A stretch of 64,000 nucleotides of DNA from Candidatus Nitrotoga sp. SPKER (GTDB taxonomy: Bacteria; Pseudomonadota; Gammaproteobacteria; Burkholderiales; Gallionellaceae): positions 124,001 through 188,000 of the forward strand of contig QFXG01000024.1 of the NCBI GenBank assembly GCA_003402285.1, read 5' to 3'. Below, in pieces: positions 1 through 9,242 of the stretch. Below the pieces are notes generated by a model that made no database searches, was not told where the DNA came from, and worked only from the letters and a program-made list of their open reading frames with translations. Every line of letters begins with the position of its first letter. The stretch's first letter is position 1. A program made the position numbers and the translations under genes.

Positions 1-309
1 CATCCACCGATGACATCAAATAGGCCTAAGATTTAACTCCACTAGGTGCTACGCCAAAGGCGGCACAACACCAATGTATTCTCAAACATAAAGCAGCAGT
101 ACTGTTAATTTCCAGTACCCATACATGAGCAATTCCCGTCTTGCCAAACTTTCAACCATGGTTTTAAGAAAGTTAAAATTGTAACTATTGATCCAGCCCG
201 ATAAAGTACCAAGCGGTATATCGAGAGCGCTTGCCCTGAAAGTAGCCCAGAATCGTTCCATGGTAGTCGGATGTTGACAATGATGTGTACCAGATGTTAA
301 TTTTGCATA

Positions 310-404
310 CGCGCCGATTTGAGGAACAGCTTGCGGGCGCTTTATAAATACAGCTAAAGCGGGTGAAGCCCGGTTTAGCTTAAGCTATCCGGGTTTTTTA
401 TTTT
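310..404 (+). promoter_or_regulatory. SAM-II (SAM_alpha)-like riboswitch with antiterminator/terminator, leader of metZ
   Basis: GCGCCGATTTGAGGAACAGCTTGCGGGCGCTTTATAAATACAGCTAAAGCGGG aligns by eye with the SAM-II core (GCGC..GAUUU..UUGC..GCGC..AUAAAU..AGCUAAA..GGG). P1 is GCGCC 311-315 / GGCGC 336-340. Followed by CCCGG 369-373 / CCGGG 389-393 and T6. Next gene is metZ. Confidence 0.85.
369..404 (+). terminator. Rho-independent terminator in metZ leader
   Basis: CCCGGTTTAGCTTAAGCTATCCGGGTTTTTTATTTT; stem plus T-tract ending about 20 nt before the metZ ATG. Confidence 0.75.
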
Positions 405-421
405 GCACGAGGGAGTACGTT

Positions 422-1615
422 ATGCCAGAACAATCTAACCAAGCAGAAAAATTTACTCAGCTGGAAACACTCGCAGTACACGCGGGTACAAAGCGCAGCC
501 AATTTAATGAACATAGTGAGGCACTGTTTCTCACTTCCAGTTACGTATTCGATAGCGCGGCTCAAGCCGCCGCACGCTTTATCGGTGCAGAGCCGGGTAA
601 TATTTATTCGCGCTTCACCAACCCTACCGTTACTATGTTTGAGGAGCGTTTAGCCGCGCTGGAAGGTGCGGAGCAGTGTGTGGCGATGGCGTCAGGTATG
701 TCGGCAATTTTGGCGTGCTGCATGGGTTTGCTGAAAAACGGGGATCACATCGTTGCTTCGCGCAGTATATTTGGTTCGACAGTAAATTTGTTTGGCACCA
801 TCTTTAAACGTTTTGGTGTAGACACAACTTTTGTTTCTGCCACTGATGTGAACGAGTGGGAAGTTGCGATACGACCTAGCACACGGCTATTTTTTCTGGA
901 GACGCCGTCTAATCCGCTTACTGAAATATCTGACATTGCAGGCATTGCGGCAGTGGCGAAGCAGCATGGTGTATTGCTGGCAGTAGACAATTGTTTTTGT
1001 ACCCCCGTGCTGCAACGTCCGCTGGAATTAGGCGCGGACATCGTGATTCATTCCGCTACTAAATATCTTGATGGGCAAGGACGTGTATTGGGCGGTGCAG
1101 TGCTGGGCAGCAAGAAAGTGATGGAGCCTATCTATCAGTTTTTGCGTACGGCGGGGCCGACTATGAGCGCATTCAACGCATGGGTATTTCTGAAGGGCAT
1201 GGAGACGTTGAAGATTCGTATGGATGCCCACAGCGCTAATGCGCTGTCCGTGGCGCAATGGCTGGAGGCGCAGGATAATGTGGTGCGGGTGTATTACCCC
1301 GGTCTGCCGTCTCATCCACAACATGAACTGGCGATAAAGCAGCAAAAGGCGGGTGGCGGTATCGTATCGTTTGAAATAAAGGGTGGTAGAGAGGAAGCTT
1401 GGCGTCTTATTGATAGTACGCGCATGGTTTCGATTACCGCTAACTTGGGCGATACCAAGACCACATTAACTCACCCAGCCACCACCACGCATGCCCGTAT
1501 CACTCAGGAGGCTAGAGATGCAGCGGGTATTAGTGAGGGCTTGCTGCGCATTGCGGTCGGATTGGAAGCCGCGAGCGATATCCAGGCCGATCTGGCACGC
1601 GGGTTGTACATATAA
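422..1615 (+). CDS. metZ: O-succinylhomoserine sulfhydrylase
   Basis: Cys/Met metabolism PLP enzyme; motifs SGMSAI, HSATKYLDGQGRVLGGAV, TLTHPATTTHARI. Confidence 0.92.
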   Translation: MPEQSNQAEKFTQLETLAVHAGTKRSQFNEHSEALFLTSSYVFDSAAQAAARFIGAEPGNIYSRFTNPTVTMFEERLAALEGAEQCVAMASGMSAILACCMGLLKNGDHIVASRSIFGSTVNLFGTIFKRFGVDTTFVSATDVNEWEVAIRPSTRLFFLETPSNPLTEISDIAGIAAVAKQHGVLLAVDNCFCTPVLQRPLELGADIVIHSATKYLDGQGRVLGGAVLGSKKVMEPIYQFLRTAGPTMSAFNAWVFLKGMETLKIRMDAHSANALSVAQWLEAQDNVVRVYYPGLPSHPQHELAIKQQKAGGGIVSFEIKGGREEAWRLIDSTRMVSITANLGDTKTTLTHPATTTHARITQEARDAAGISEGLLRIAVGLEAASDIQADLARGLYI

Positions 1616-1702
1616 AAAGCTGCCATCTTTGGGTAGCTTGATTTAAATGATGACATAAATTTTCGTGCGAGTAGTTCAAGCGTGAAATGACCAGCCAATG
1701 AA

Positions 1703-2215
1703 ATGATGCTTGTGAATCGTGATATTGAAAATTTGGCAATACAAATCGGCAGTGCGCTAAAGTCACATGGTCTTGTGTTGACCACAGCCGAGTCATGCAC
1801 GGGCGGTGCGGTGGCCAGTGCCATTACTGATATTGCGGGCAGTTCCGAATGGTTTGAGCGTGGCTTTATTACTTATTCAAATGAGGCTAAACGCGAGATG
1901 CTGGGCGTTGCTCAAGATACTCTGATGCGTTACGGAGCAGTAAGCGAGGCCGTCGTGCGTGAAATGATAGCGGGCGCGTTGCACCATAGCCATGCACAGG
2001 TGGTATTGGCAGTCAGTGGTATTGCCGGGCCAGCGGGCGGGACGCCGGACAAGCCTGTTGGTACAGTGTGGTTTGCTTGGGAGATTAAGGGTGGGCAGTG
2101 TATTGCGTGCCTGCATCATTTTTCTGGTAACCGTGCAGAAATTCGCACGCAGTCTGTAGGTGTAGCTTTGCAGGGAGTGTTGCAACTGCTGCATCAGGTA
2201 ACGGAAGTAGCTTAA
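1703..2215 (+). CDS. pncC: CinA C-terminal domain family / nicotinamide-nucleotide amidohydrolase
   Basis: TTAESCTGG, ITDIAGSSEWFERGFITYSNEAK, VSGIAGPAGGTPDKPVGTVW. Confidence 0.92.
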   Translation: MMLVNRDIENLAIQIGSALKSHGLVLTTAESCTGGAVASAITDIAGSSEWFERGFITYSNEAKREMLGVAQDTLMRYGAVSEAVVREMIAGALHHSHAQVVLAVSGIAGPAGGTPDKPVGTVWFAWEIKGGQCIACLHHFSGNRAEIRTQSVGVALQGVLQLLHQVTEVA

Positions 2216-2345
2216 GATCGTGTCGGCTATGGTCATCCTGTTTTTAAAAATCAGGAAATTTTAAATTGATCTAATCCGAGTCTTTCTAGTTCGGACCCGG
2301 ATGGCTTATGCCATAATCATGTATCATTTTTGAAGGGAAAATTGC

Positions 2346-3377
2346 ATGGATGATAATAAAAGCAAGGCACTTGCGGCGGCTCTGAGTCAGATTGAAAAGC
2401 AGTTTGGCAAGGGTTCTATAATGCGTTTGGGCGAGCATGATATTGCGCGTGATATTCATGTGGTTTCGACTGGATCATTAGGGTTGGATATCGCGCTGGG
2501 CGTGGGTGGCCTGCCGCGTGGTCGTGTAATCGAAATCTACGGACCGGAATCGTCTGGCAAGACTACACTCACATTGCAAGTGATCGCTGAAATGCAAAAA
2601 TTAGGTGGCACCGCTGCATTTATAGATGCAGAACATGCGCTTGATCCGCAATATGCTCAAAAACTGGGCGTGAATGTTAGTGAGCTGCTTATTTCTCAAC
2701 CGGATAACGGTGAGCAAGCATTGGAAATCGCGGATATGTTGGTGCGTTCGGCTGCTGTGGATGTGGTGGTGGTTGATTCTGTGGCAGCGCTCACTCCTAA
2801 GGCAGAAATTGAAGGAGAAATGGGTGAGCCGCAAATGGGCTTGCAGGCACGTTTGATGTCGCAGGCATTACGCAAGTTGACCGCTAACATCAAGCGTTCT
2901 AATACTACGGTGATTTTTATTAATCAGATACGTATGAAAATCGGTGTGATGTTTGGTAGCCCGGAAACTACCACCGGAGGTAATGCTCTAAAATTCTATG
3001 CTTCAGTTCGGCTGGATATTCGTCGTGTCGGTGCGATCAAGAAGGGCGATGAGATAATCGGTTCAGAAACCCGTGTGAAGGTGGTCAAGAACAAGGTGGC
3101 GCCACCGTTCAAACAGGCAGAATTCGATATCTTGTATGGTGAAGGTATTTCTCGTGAAGGCGAAATCGTCGAATTGGGAGTACTGCATAAGCTGGTCGAG
3201 AAAGCGGGTGCTTGGTATAGCTACAAAGGCGAGAAAATTGGTCAGGGCAAAGATAATGCGCGCGAATATCTTAAAGAGCATTCTGAAATAGCAATTGAAA
3301 TTGAGAACAAAATCCGCGCTGTGGCTGGTGTAATTGCGCTCAATGATGGAACAGAAAGTGGTGTCAAAGAAGCCTGA
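2346..3377 (+). CDS. recA: Recombinase RecA
   Basis: [13 protein letters not shown], full-length RecA sequence. Confidence 0.99.
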   Translation: MDDNKSKALAAALSQIEKQFGKGSIMRLGEHDIARDIHVVSTGSLGLDIALGVGGLPRGRVIEIYGPESSGKTTLTLQVIAEMQKLGGTAAFIDAEHALDPQYAQKLGVNVSELLISQPDNGEQALEIADMLVRSAAVDVVVVDSVAALTPKAEIEGEMGEPQMGLQARLMSQALRKLTANIKRSNTTVIFINQIRMKIGVMFGSPETTTGGNALKFYASVRLDIRRVGAIKKGDEIIGSETRVKVVKNKVAPPFKQAEFDILYGEGISREGEIVELGVLHKLVEKAGAWYSYKGEKIGQGKDNAREYLKEHSEIAIEIENKIRAVAGVIALNDGTESGVKEA

Positions 3378-3816
3378 GTTAAATCTGCACACCCGCGCCA
3401 TGAAATATTTGGTGCGACGTGAATACAGCCGTGCCGAACTTCACGCGAAGCTTTTGCTTCAAGCTACGCCAGACGACAATGTGGATAGGGTTTTGGATGA
3501 ATTAGCGGCGTGCGGTTGGCTATCTGATTTTCGTGCAGCTGAGCAGTTGGTGCGCATGCGCCGCAATCGTTTCGGCATGCAGCGCATTACATATGAACTT
3601 CGCCAGAAAGGTATAGGCGAAGATTTGATTAGCGATGCGTTACCGCAAATGAGAGATACCGAACTGGAAGTAGCACGCAGCATCTGGCAAAAAAAGTTCG
3701 GCATTACCCCTGGCAATGCGAAGGAAAAAGCCAAGCAGATACGCTTTATGCAATCACGCGGCTTTACGCCGGATGTGATTTTTAAGATATTACGGGGTAC
3801 AGACGATGGGGGGTAG
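3334..3816 (+). CDS. recX: Regulatory protein RecX (real start probably ATG 3343/3346 or GTG 3358/3361, inside the 3' end of recA)
   Basis: Downstream of and overlapping rec[39 protein letters not shown]. Confidence 0.9.
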   Translation: MRSMMEQKVVSKKPELNLHTRAMKYLVRREYSRAELHAKLLLQATPDDNVDRVLDELAACGWLSDFRAAEQLVRMRRNRFGMQRITYELRQKGIGEDLISDALPQMRDTELEVARSIWQKKFGITPGNAKEKAKQIRFMQSRGFTPDVIFKILRGTDDGG

Positions 3817-3857
3817 GTCGTTTGTTCATCAGTCGGTATGTAATCGCAGTAGGCAGA

Positions 3858-4469
3858 TTAGAGAGATTTTAGAATCCGGGTTAATGATCCCGTCTGTAGT
3901 AGTAACCTTATATCCTGCACTAATAATTCGGTGCGCTGGTTATAGGGGGAAAGCAATATGGGTTTACCGCCTGTGCCAATTAGGTAAGTGCCATCGGAAT
4001 GATCCAGTGTATAGCTTCCTTTTTCGACCCGTTTTTCATAATTGACGCCAAATGTCTTGGCTACCTGTGCAGTAGTTTGGGCATCGCCGTACAAACCCAG
4101 GAAAGACGGGTGAAAAAAAGGGACATATTCAGCCAATAGTTTTGGCGTATCGCGTTCTGGATCCAGTGTGATAAATAGCACTTGCACTTTTTCTGCATCC
4201 TTACCAAGTAGGCGCATCACCTGTGCTAGGTCAGCCAGCGTCGTCGGACAAATTTCGGGACAGTGGGTATAACCAAAAAACAATACCACTACCTTGTCTT
4301 TGAAATCGGATAATTTGCGTATTTTGCCGTTGGGGTCGGTGAGATGGAAATCCACAGGTTTTTCAGCATACCGCCAACTAACGTCAATGGCTTGGAATGG
4401 TGTAGGTAGATTGGATTTTTCGCAACCGACTAGCAGCGTCATAAATAACAGTAAAAACAGGTTACGCAC
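3858..4469 (-). CDS. SCO1/SenC family copper chaperone lipoprotein
   Basis: Lipobox LLVGCE; FFGYTHCPEICPTTLADL, LFITLDPERDTP. Confidence 0.9.
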   Translation of the reverse strand: MRNLFLLLFMTLLVGCEKSNLPTPFQAIDVSWRYAEKPVDFHLTDPNGKIRKLSDFKDKVVVLFFGYTHCPEICPTTLADLAQVMRLLGKDAEKVQVLFITLDPERDTPKLLAEYVPFFHPSFLGLYGDAQTTAQVAKTFGVNYEKRVEKGSYTLDHSDGTYLIGTGGKPILLSPYNQRTELLVQDIRLLLQTGSLTRILKSL

Positions 4470-4674
4470 TTATTCTCCTTACAACCATCAGTAATTGCAC
4501 GGATGGATAATTATAAAATTACGAAAACGATATCAGTTTAAGCTGATGCAAAAGATGAGGGGTGCACAACAACCAATCAGTTGTGGCAGGCTTCCACTAT
4601 TGTGATGTGAGTGGTTATAGGGAAAATTATATGATTCATGTTTAGATTGAACATCAGCACAGAGGGCGCCAATG

Positions 4675-5403
4675 TTAGCGTCCCCGTTTTCCTATACAGG
4701 CTTGTAGCCCGGGCAGGCAAAGTATTTCCAGTGATCTATTGCGTACATTAATCAGTTTACTTTCCTGTAGATGCGACAGTGCGCGGCTGACGGTTTCCAG
4801 TTTCAATCCAAGATAGCTGCCGATTTCTTGACGCGTCATGCGTAATTGGAATGATGTGGGGGAATAACCGCGCACCGCAAAACGCTGCGATAAATTGAGT
4901 AGGAAAGCAGCTAAGCGTTCCTCAGCACGCATTGATCCAAGCAGCAGCATAATGTTTTGATCGCGAACGATTTCTCGGCTAAGGATGCGGTGCAGATGTC
5001 TCTGTAGGGGAGGGAGTTCTCGACCGAGATCCTCCAGTCGATTAAAGGGAATTTCACATATTTCACAGTCTTCAAGTGCTACGGCATCGCAAGTGTGCGT
5101 ATCACTACTAATACCATCCATGCCGATAATTTCTCCAGCCATCTGAAAGCCGGTCACTTGTTCGCGTCCGTCTTCATTGAGGATCTGGGTTTTGAAAAAA
5201 CCAGTACGAATTGCATATAGCGCCTGAAATTTATCTCCGCTCCGATATAAGATGCTGCCATGACGATAAACACCCTTGCGGGTAATTAAATCATCCAAGC
5301 GTGCCATTTCGATATTACTCAGGTTAACGGGCAGGCACAGTTTGCGTAGATTACAAGTCGAGCATGCAGTTTTCAGCGAATTGTTGGGAACAGATTTGTG
5401 CAT
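4675..5403 (-). CDS. FNR-type Crp/Fnr family transcriptional regulator
   Basis: N-terminal CSTCNLRKLC Fe-S-type cysteines, cNMP-binding fold, C-terminal HTH (TRQEIGSYLGLKLETVSRALSHLQ). Confidence 0.9.
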   Translation of the reverse strand: MHKSVPNNSLKTACSTCNLRKLCLPVNLSNIEMARLDDLITRKGVYRHGSILYRSGDKFQALYAIRTGFFKTQILNEDGREQVTGFQMAGEIIGMDGISSDTHTCDAVALEDCEICEIPFNRLEDLGRELPPLQRHLHRILSREIVRDQNIMLLLGSMRAEERLAAFLLNLSQRFAVRGYSPTSFQLRMTRQEIGSYLGLKLETVSRALSHLQESKLINVRNRSLEILCLPGLQACIGKRGR

Positions 5404-5495
5404 GGTATGGATTTTTATAAGGTATTTTGATACGTGGCATTTTGATTTTAATTAGGGCAAAAAATTAATATATAGGGAAAAATTATATGTTAATT

Positions 5496-5509
5496 TTGAC
5501 ATATATCAA
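5496..5509. promoter_or_regulatory. Candidate FNR box
   Basis: TTGAC-ATAT-ATCAA vs TTGAT-N4-ATCAA (9/10), about 93 bp upstream of the fnr-like start. Confidence 0.55.
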
Positions 5510-5617
5510 GCCGTAAGTGAAAAATTTCCAATGTATAATTATATTTGTGATGGGACGACTGTTAATTAATGCAGTCCTAGTGTGATTTACGGTGGGTAAT
5601 TTTTCGACTAAGTGTGA

Positions 5618-5634
5618 TGTCGAAAATTCTTACA
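5618..5634. promoter_or_regulatory. Candidate upstream activator element, copy 1
   Basis: TGTCGAAAATTCTTACA; similar element upstream of the other two sigma-54 sites. Confidence 0.4.
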
Positions 5635-5730
5635 TCTTATGATAATAATAGCCAGAAAAACTAAAAGCTGATCAAGCATCCGAAAAGTATAGTTTTGTTT
5701 ATTAGACAATTATATTTTGTATGTATTATA

Positions 5731-5746
5731 TGGCATGTATTTTGCT
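5731..5746 (+). promoter_or_regulatory. Sigma-54 -24/-12 promoter
   Basis: TGGCATGTATTTTGCT vs TGGCAYGNNNNTTGCW, correct GG-GC spacing. Confidence 0.8.
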
Positions 5747-5850
5747 TAAGTTGTTAGGTGTGTTCTACCGTCTCCTTATTATTTACTTGTGCTAAAAATT
5801 AAGTTGAAGCAGTGCATGTAATGCAGGGTGCAACTTTAAAAGGATAATTA

Positions 5851-6612
5851 TTGATGACTATCAATTTGGATCAAAATGATGAGCTGGAAAAACAACAATT
5901 ATCTCAGGGTACGGATGATCAAATAAAATTTTCAGGTGAATCTCGCAGACGATTTGCGACGTCTGGTTTGGCTGTATCAGGGATAATTCTGACTCTTTCG
6001 AGTCGACCTGTATTGGGCGATACGTTTTGCATGTCACCATCTGGATTTATATCTGGTAACACCAGTCAGCATGGCGCTTGTCCTCCAGTGTCCACGGTTA
6101 CCACTAAACTGGTTACCAATCCGGACGAAACATTTTTAGCCGCATTTCCAAAGTCAAGTCAATCAAATACGTCATATAATGATAAACGCTTGTCAGATAT
6201 GCTGACAATTCCTTGGCCAGAGCCAAAACCTGCCACAGTAACCGCTCCAGTACAGGTAGAGAAGAATAAATTGGGAGCGGCGAGCTATATGACGACCTTT
6301 AGCGGTTCATCAGGCTCGAGTTCTTTGGGGCAAAAGGGCAAGGGGTCAAAGAATACTACAGTACCAACTTCAACTACCTCAACTTCTGTCATTGCACCTC
6401 CCAACCCTCCTTTTCAAACACAAGAATTATTACAGCATCTTGTAAAAGCATTACAAAATGCGAGAAGTGGCGCTACCCCTTATTTGACTGTAGGTACAAT
6501 TCAATCGATGTTCTATGAGTGGCAGGATCATGGCACTTTTTCTCCAACTGCCAATGTAAATTGGAATGCTTCGGAAATTATTTATTATTTAAAGCTAACT
6601 CAAAGTAATTGA
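5851..6612 (+). CDS. Hypothetical exported protein with Tat-like SRRRF motif; candidate substrate of the downstream HPr-rel-A cassette
   Basis: ESRRRFATSGLAVSGIILTLSSRPVLG; low-complexity Ser/Thr/Gly linker; immediately upstream of the PqqD-like gene. Confidence 0.7.
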   Translation: MMTINLDQNDELEKQQLSQGTDDQIKFSGESRRRFATSGLAVSGIILTLSSRPVLGDTFCMSPSGFISGNTSQHGACPPVSTVTTKLVTNPDETFLAAFPKSSQSNTSYNDKRLSDMLTIPWPEPKPATVTAPVQVEKNKLGAASYMTTFSGSSGSSSLGQKGKGSKNTTVPTSTTSTSVIAPPNPPFQTQELLQHLVKALQNARSGATPYLTVGTIQSMFYEWQDHGTFSPTANVNWNASEIIYYLKLTQSN

Positions 6613-6667
6613 ATTAGCTTCATATTGGATTTTCGCCTTATTTTCCTTTCACACATTGTGATTAAAC

Positions 6668-6946
6668 ATGAAATGGCAAGTAATTCCTGATCAGATAGTA
6701 AACTGTTGCTCATGGAATGATGAATTAGTGTTTTATAACAAACTTTCCGGAGATACGCATCTGCTTGGTTCAATGGCAACTCAAGTATTGCTGGAATTAC
6801 AGCAGTCGCCATTAGATATGCTATTGTTGACAGAAGCACTTGCTCCACGTTTACAAGCCAAAACGGTAACGTATGAGGAATTTTCATTCCAAACTGAACA
6901 CCTTCTCAATGAGCTTAATACGCTTGGATTGATAGAATGTAGCTGA
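6668..6946 (+). CDS. PqqD family protein, HPr-rel-A system
   Basis: 92 aa PqqD-like pattern (LVFYNKLSGDTHLLGSMATQVLLEL...), adjacent to the HprK-like gene. Confidence 0.8.
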   Translation: MKWQVIPDQIVNCCSWNDELVFYNKLSGDTHLLGSMATQVLLELQQSPLDMLLLTEALAPRLQAKTVTYEEFSFQTEHLLNELNTLGLIECS

Positions 6947-6947
6947 T

Positions 6948-7859
6948 TTGAATGTTTCTGCATTAACTCCATCAGAACTCAAACGCCGTCTTAGAAAGAC
7001 GGGGATCTTTCTGCAAACCGGTTCTTTTACCACGTACCTCAAAACTTCGATTTCCTGTGTGGTTGAGGGTATTGGTCTGCTTTACGCTGATTATCCCTTG
7101 GTCGAACAAGATGGTTTCGCAGATTTTCACATTACTCTGGTGCGCCCACGTAATCTGAGGCGATGGTTCAAGCCACAGGCGCTGTTTTTATTTGATGGAA
7201 ATACTATATTTAAACCTCTACCGCTCGATCAGGCATTTCCCATGTTGGAGTGGGGGCTTAATTGGTGCGTATCAAATCATGTTAACCACTGTTTAGTTAT
7301 TCATGCGGCGGTGGTTGAAAAAAATGGGTATGCTGTAATTATGCCCGCTCCTCCTGGTTCGGGTAAAAGCACTTTGTGTGCAGCTTTGATAAACCGTGGG
7401 TGGAGATTGCTGTCTGATGAGCTTGCTTTAGTTCGTGTTGGTGATGGGAAACTCATTCCACTCCCGCGCCCTGTTAGTTTAAAAAATGAATCTATCGAGA
7501 TCATCAGACATTATGAGCCAAAAGCGATTTTCAGCCGCAAGGTGGCAGATACGATTAAGGGTACGGTTGCTCATATGAAAGCACCGTCTGATAGTTTAGT
7601 TCGAGCTACAGAGGTCGTTCAGGTTGCGTGGATTATTTTTCCCAAGTATCAGGCTGGCGCTAAGGCGTGTTTGGAGGTATTGCCCCAATCCCGTGCTTTC
7701 ATGCGGGTTGCGGATAATTCGTTTAATTACAGTCTTCTGGGTCTTAGTGGCTTTAAAACCATGACGAATTTGATTGATGCGTCTCTGTGTTATGACTTTA
7801 AGTACAGTAAGTTGGATGATGCCATTGAAATGTTTGGTGCATTAAAGCCGAAAGTTTGA
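6948..7859 (+). CDS. HprK-related kinase A
   Basis: Walker A PAPPGSGKSTLCAALINRGWRLLSDELALV; TTG start 1 nt after PqqD stop. Confidence 0.85.
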   Translation: MNVSALTPSELKRRLRKTGIFLQTGSFTTYLKTSISCVVEGIGLLYADYPLVEQDGFADFHITLVRPRNLRRWFKPQALFLFDGNTIFKPLPLDQAFPMLEWGLNWCVSNHVNHCLVIHAAVVEKNGYAVIMPAPPGSGKSTLCAALINRGWRLLSDELALVRVGDGKLIPLPRPVSLKNESIEIIRHYEPKAIFSRKVADTIKGTVAHMKAPSDSLVRATEVVQVAWIIFPKYQAGAKACLEVLPQSRAFMRVADNSFNYSLLGLSGFKTMTNLIDASLCYDFKYSKLDDAIEMFGALKPKV

Positions 7860-8046
7860 GAAGGTAGTATCTGTATTTTAAATAGCAGTTATTTATGATC
7901 AAGTTATTCTTAGGCTTCCTTTATGTAAAGAGGCGAATCAAATTGTTAGAGTGGATGGATTTTTGTTTTTGCAAGAGCTTGAGAGTTTATTATTTATACT
8001 ATTGTACATAGAGCACATCAATTATTTTTGATAGGCATTATCAAAT

Positions 8047-9123
8047 GTGATCCAAAATTATCTAATATTGCAAGCTCTTCGAGAGCCAGAAGCATTAATT
8101 TCTTTGAGTTTACCTGATTGGGATTTACTCATACGCCAAGCACGCCGTGCCAATTTGTTGGCACGCATTTGCATTTTACTAGACGAACGTGGCTTACTTG
8201 AACGGGTGCCGTCAAAACCTCGCAAACATCTGAAATGGTCACGCGTAACCTCTGAAAAACAGATACAAGCTGTCCATTGGGAAATTACCCAAATTCGAAA
8301 TGCTTTGGCGAAAATAGGGATGCCAGTCATCCTCCTTAAGGGCGCTGCTTATGTAATGGCAAAATTGCCGTCCGCTAAGGGGAGATTATTTTCCGATATA
8401 GACATCATAGTACCTAAAGATAGTCTCAATGCTGTAGAGGCCGCTTTGATGCTTCATGGTTGGGCTGCGACGCATCACGATGCCTATGACCAGCGCTACT
8501 ATCGCACATGGATGCATGAACTACCTCCTATGCAGCATATTAAACGGATGACCGTCATCGACGTGCATCATGCGATTTTGCCGGAAACGGCCGCTCTTCA
8601 CCCTGATTCGGCAAAGCTTTTGGCTGCGGCGCAATTACTTGATGGTTACGACGATTTAAAGGTATTTGCACCGATCGACATGGTGCTCCATAGTGCAGTT
8701 CACCTATTTTATAATGATCAACTGGATCAAGGTCTGCGGGATTTGGTTGATATTGATAGCTTGTTACGTCATTTCAATAGTTTGCCAGCATTCTGGCCTA
8801 GCCTAGCTGTGCGAGCGCGGGAACTTGAATTAAGTCGCCCACTTTTTTACGCCTTGCGCTATGCTGTCCATTTTTTGAAGACTCCCATCCCTTTAGATAT
8901 GATAATAGCAGCACAAATTGGTCGCCCCAACTCATTAACCTTGATGTTGATAGATCAGCTTTTTGAACGTGCGCTCATGCCAGCCCACAAAAGCTGTTCT
9001 GATTGGTTAACTGGTGCAGCGCGGCAGATACTTTATGTACGTGCAACTTGGTTACGTATGCCCTCTCTTCTGCTTGTACGTCATTTGTTTCATAAGGCTT
9101 TCATTTCACCTAAGGTTGAATGA
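8047..9123 (+). CDS. Nucleotidyltransferase family protein (uncharacterised NTase type)
   Basis: VILLKGAAYVMAKLPSAKGRLFSDIDIIVP; co-directional with cassette. Confidence 0.8.
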   Translation: MIQNYLILQALREPEALISLSLPDWDLLIRQARRANLLARICILLDERGLLERVPSKPRKHLKWSRVTSEKQIQAVHWEITQIRNALAKIGMPVILLKGAAYVMAKLPSAKGRLFSDIDIIVPKDSLNAVEAALMLHGWAATHHDAYDQRYYRTWMHELPPMQHIKRMTVIDVHHAILPETAALHPDSAKLLAAAQLLDGYDDLKVFAPIDMVLHSAVHLFYNDQLDQGLRDLVDIDSLLRHFNSLPAFWPSLAVRARELELSRPLFYALRYAVHFLKTPIPLDMIIAAQIGRPNSLTLMLIDQLFERALMPAHKSCSDWLTGAARQILYVRATWLRMPSLLLVRHLFHKAFISPKVE

Positions 9124-9242
9124 TGGTGTTTCGGATACGGTTGAATTGCGCTGTATTAAATTGTTCGTTGTTTCTGTCTTTGGATCAGTAGAAATTGGGT
9201 TATTAAACTACTTAATACAGTAAAGATAAGGATAATCTCATC

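Noticed and set aside
1593-1608. TGGCACGCGGGTTGTA, near-consensus sigma-54 site upstream of cinA/pncC
   Set aside because: Lies inside the metZ coding sequence and the essential GC of the -12 element is GT
2240-2262. LexA/SOS-like box CTGTTTTTAAAAATCAG upstream of recA
   Set aside because: Spacing is one base too long and the second half-site is TCAG not ACAG; may be the cinA terminator
3806-4045. 79-aa plus-strand ORF
   Set aside because: Opposes the well-supported SCO-family gene; no domain
8158-8172. TGGCACGCATTTGCA in the nucleotidyltransferase gene
   Set aside because: GG-GC spacing is one base short and it lies within coding sequence
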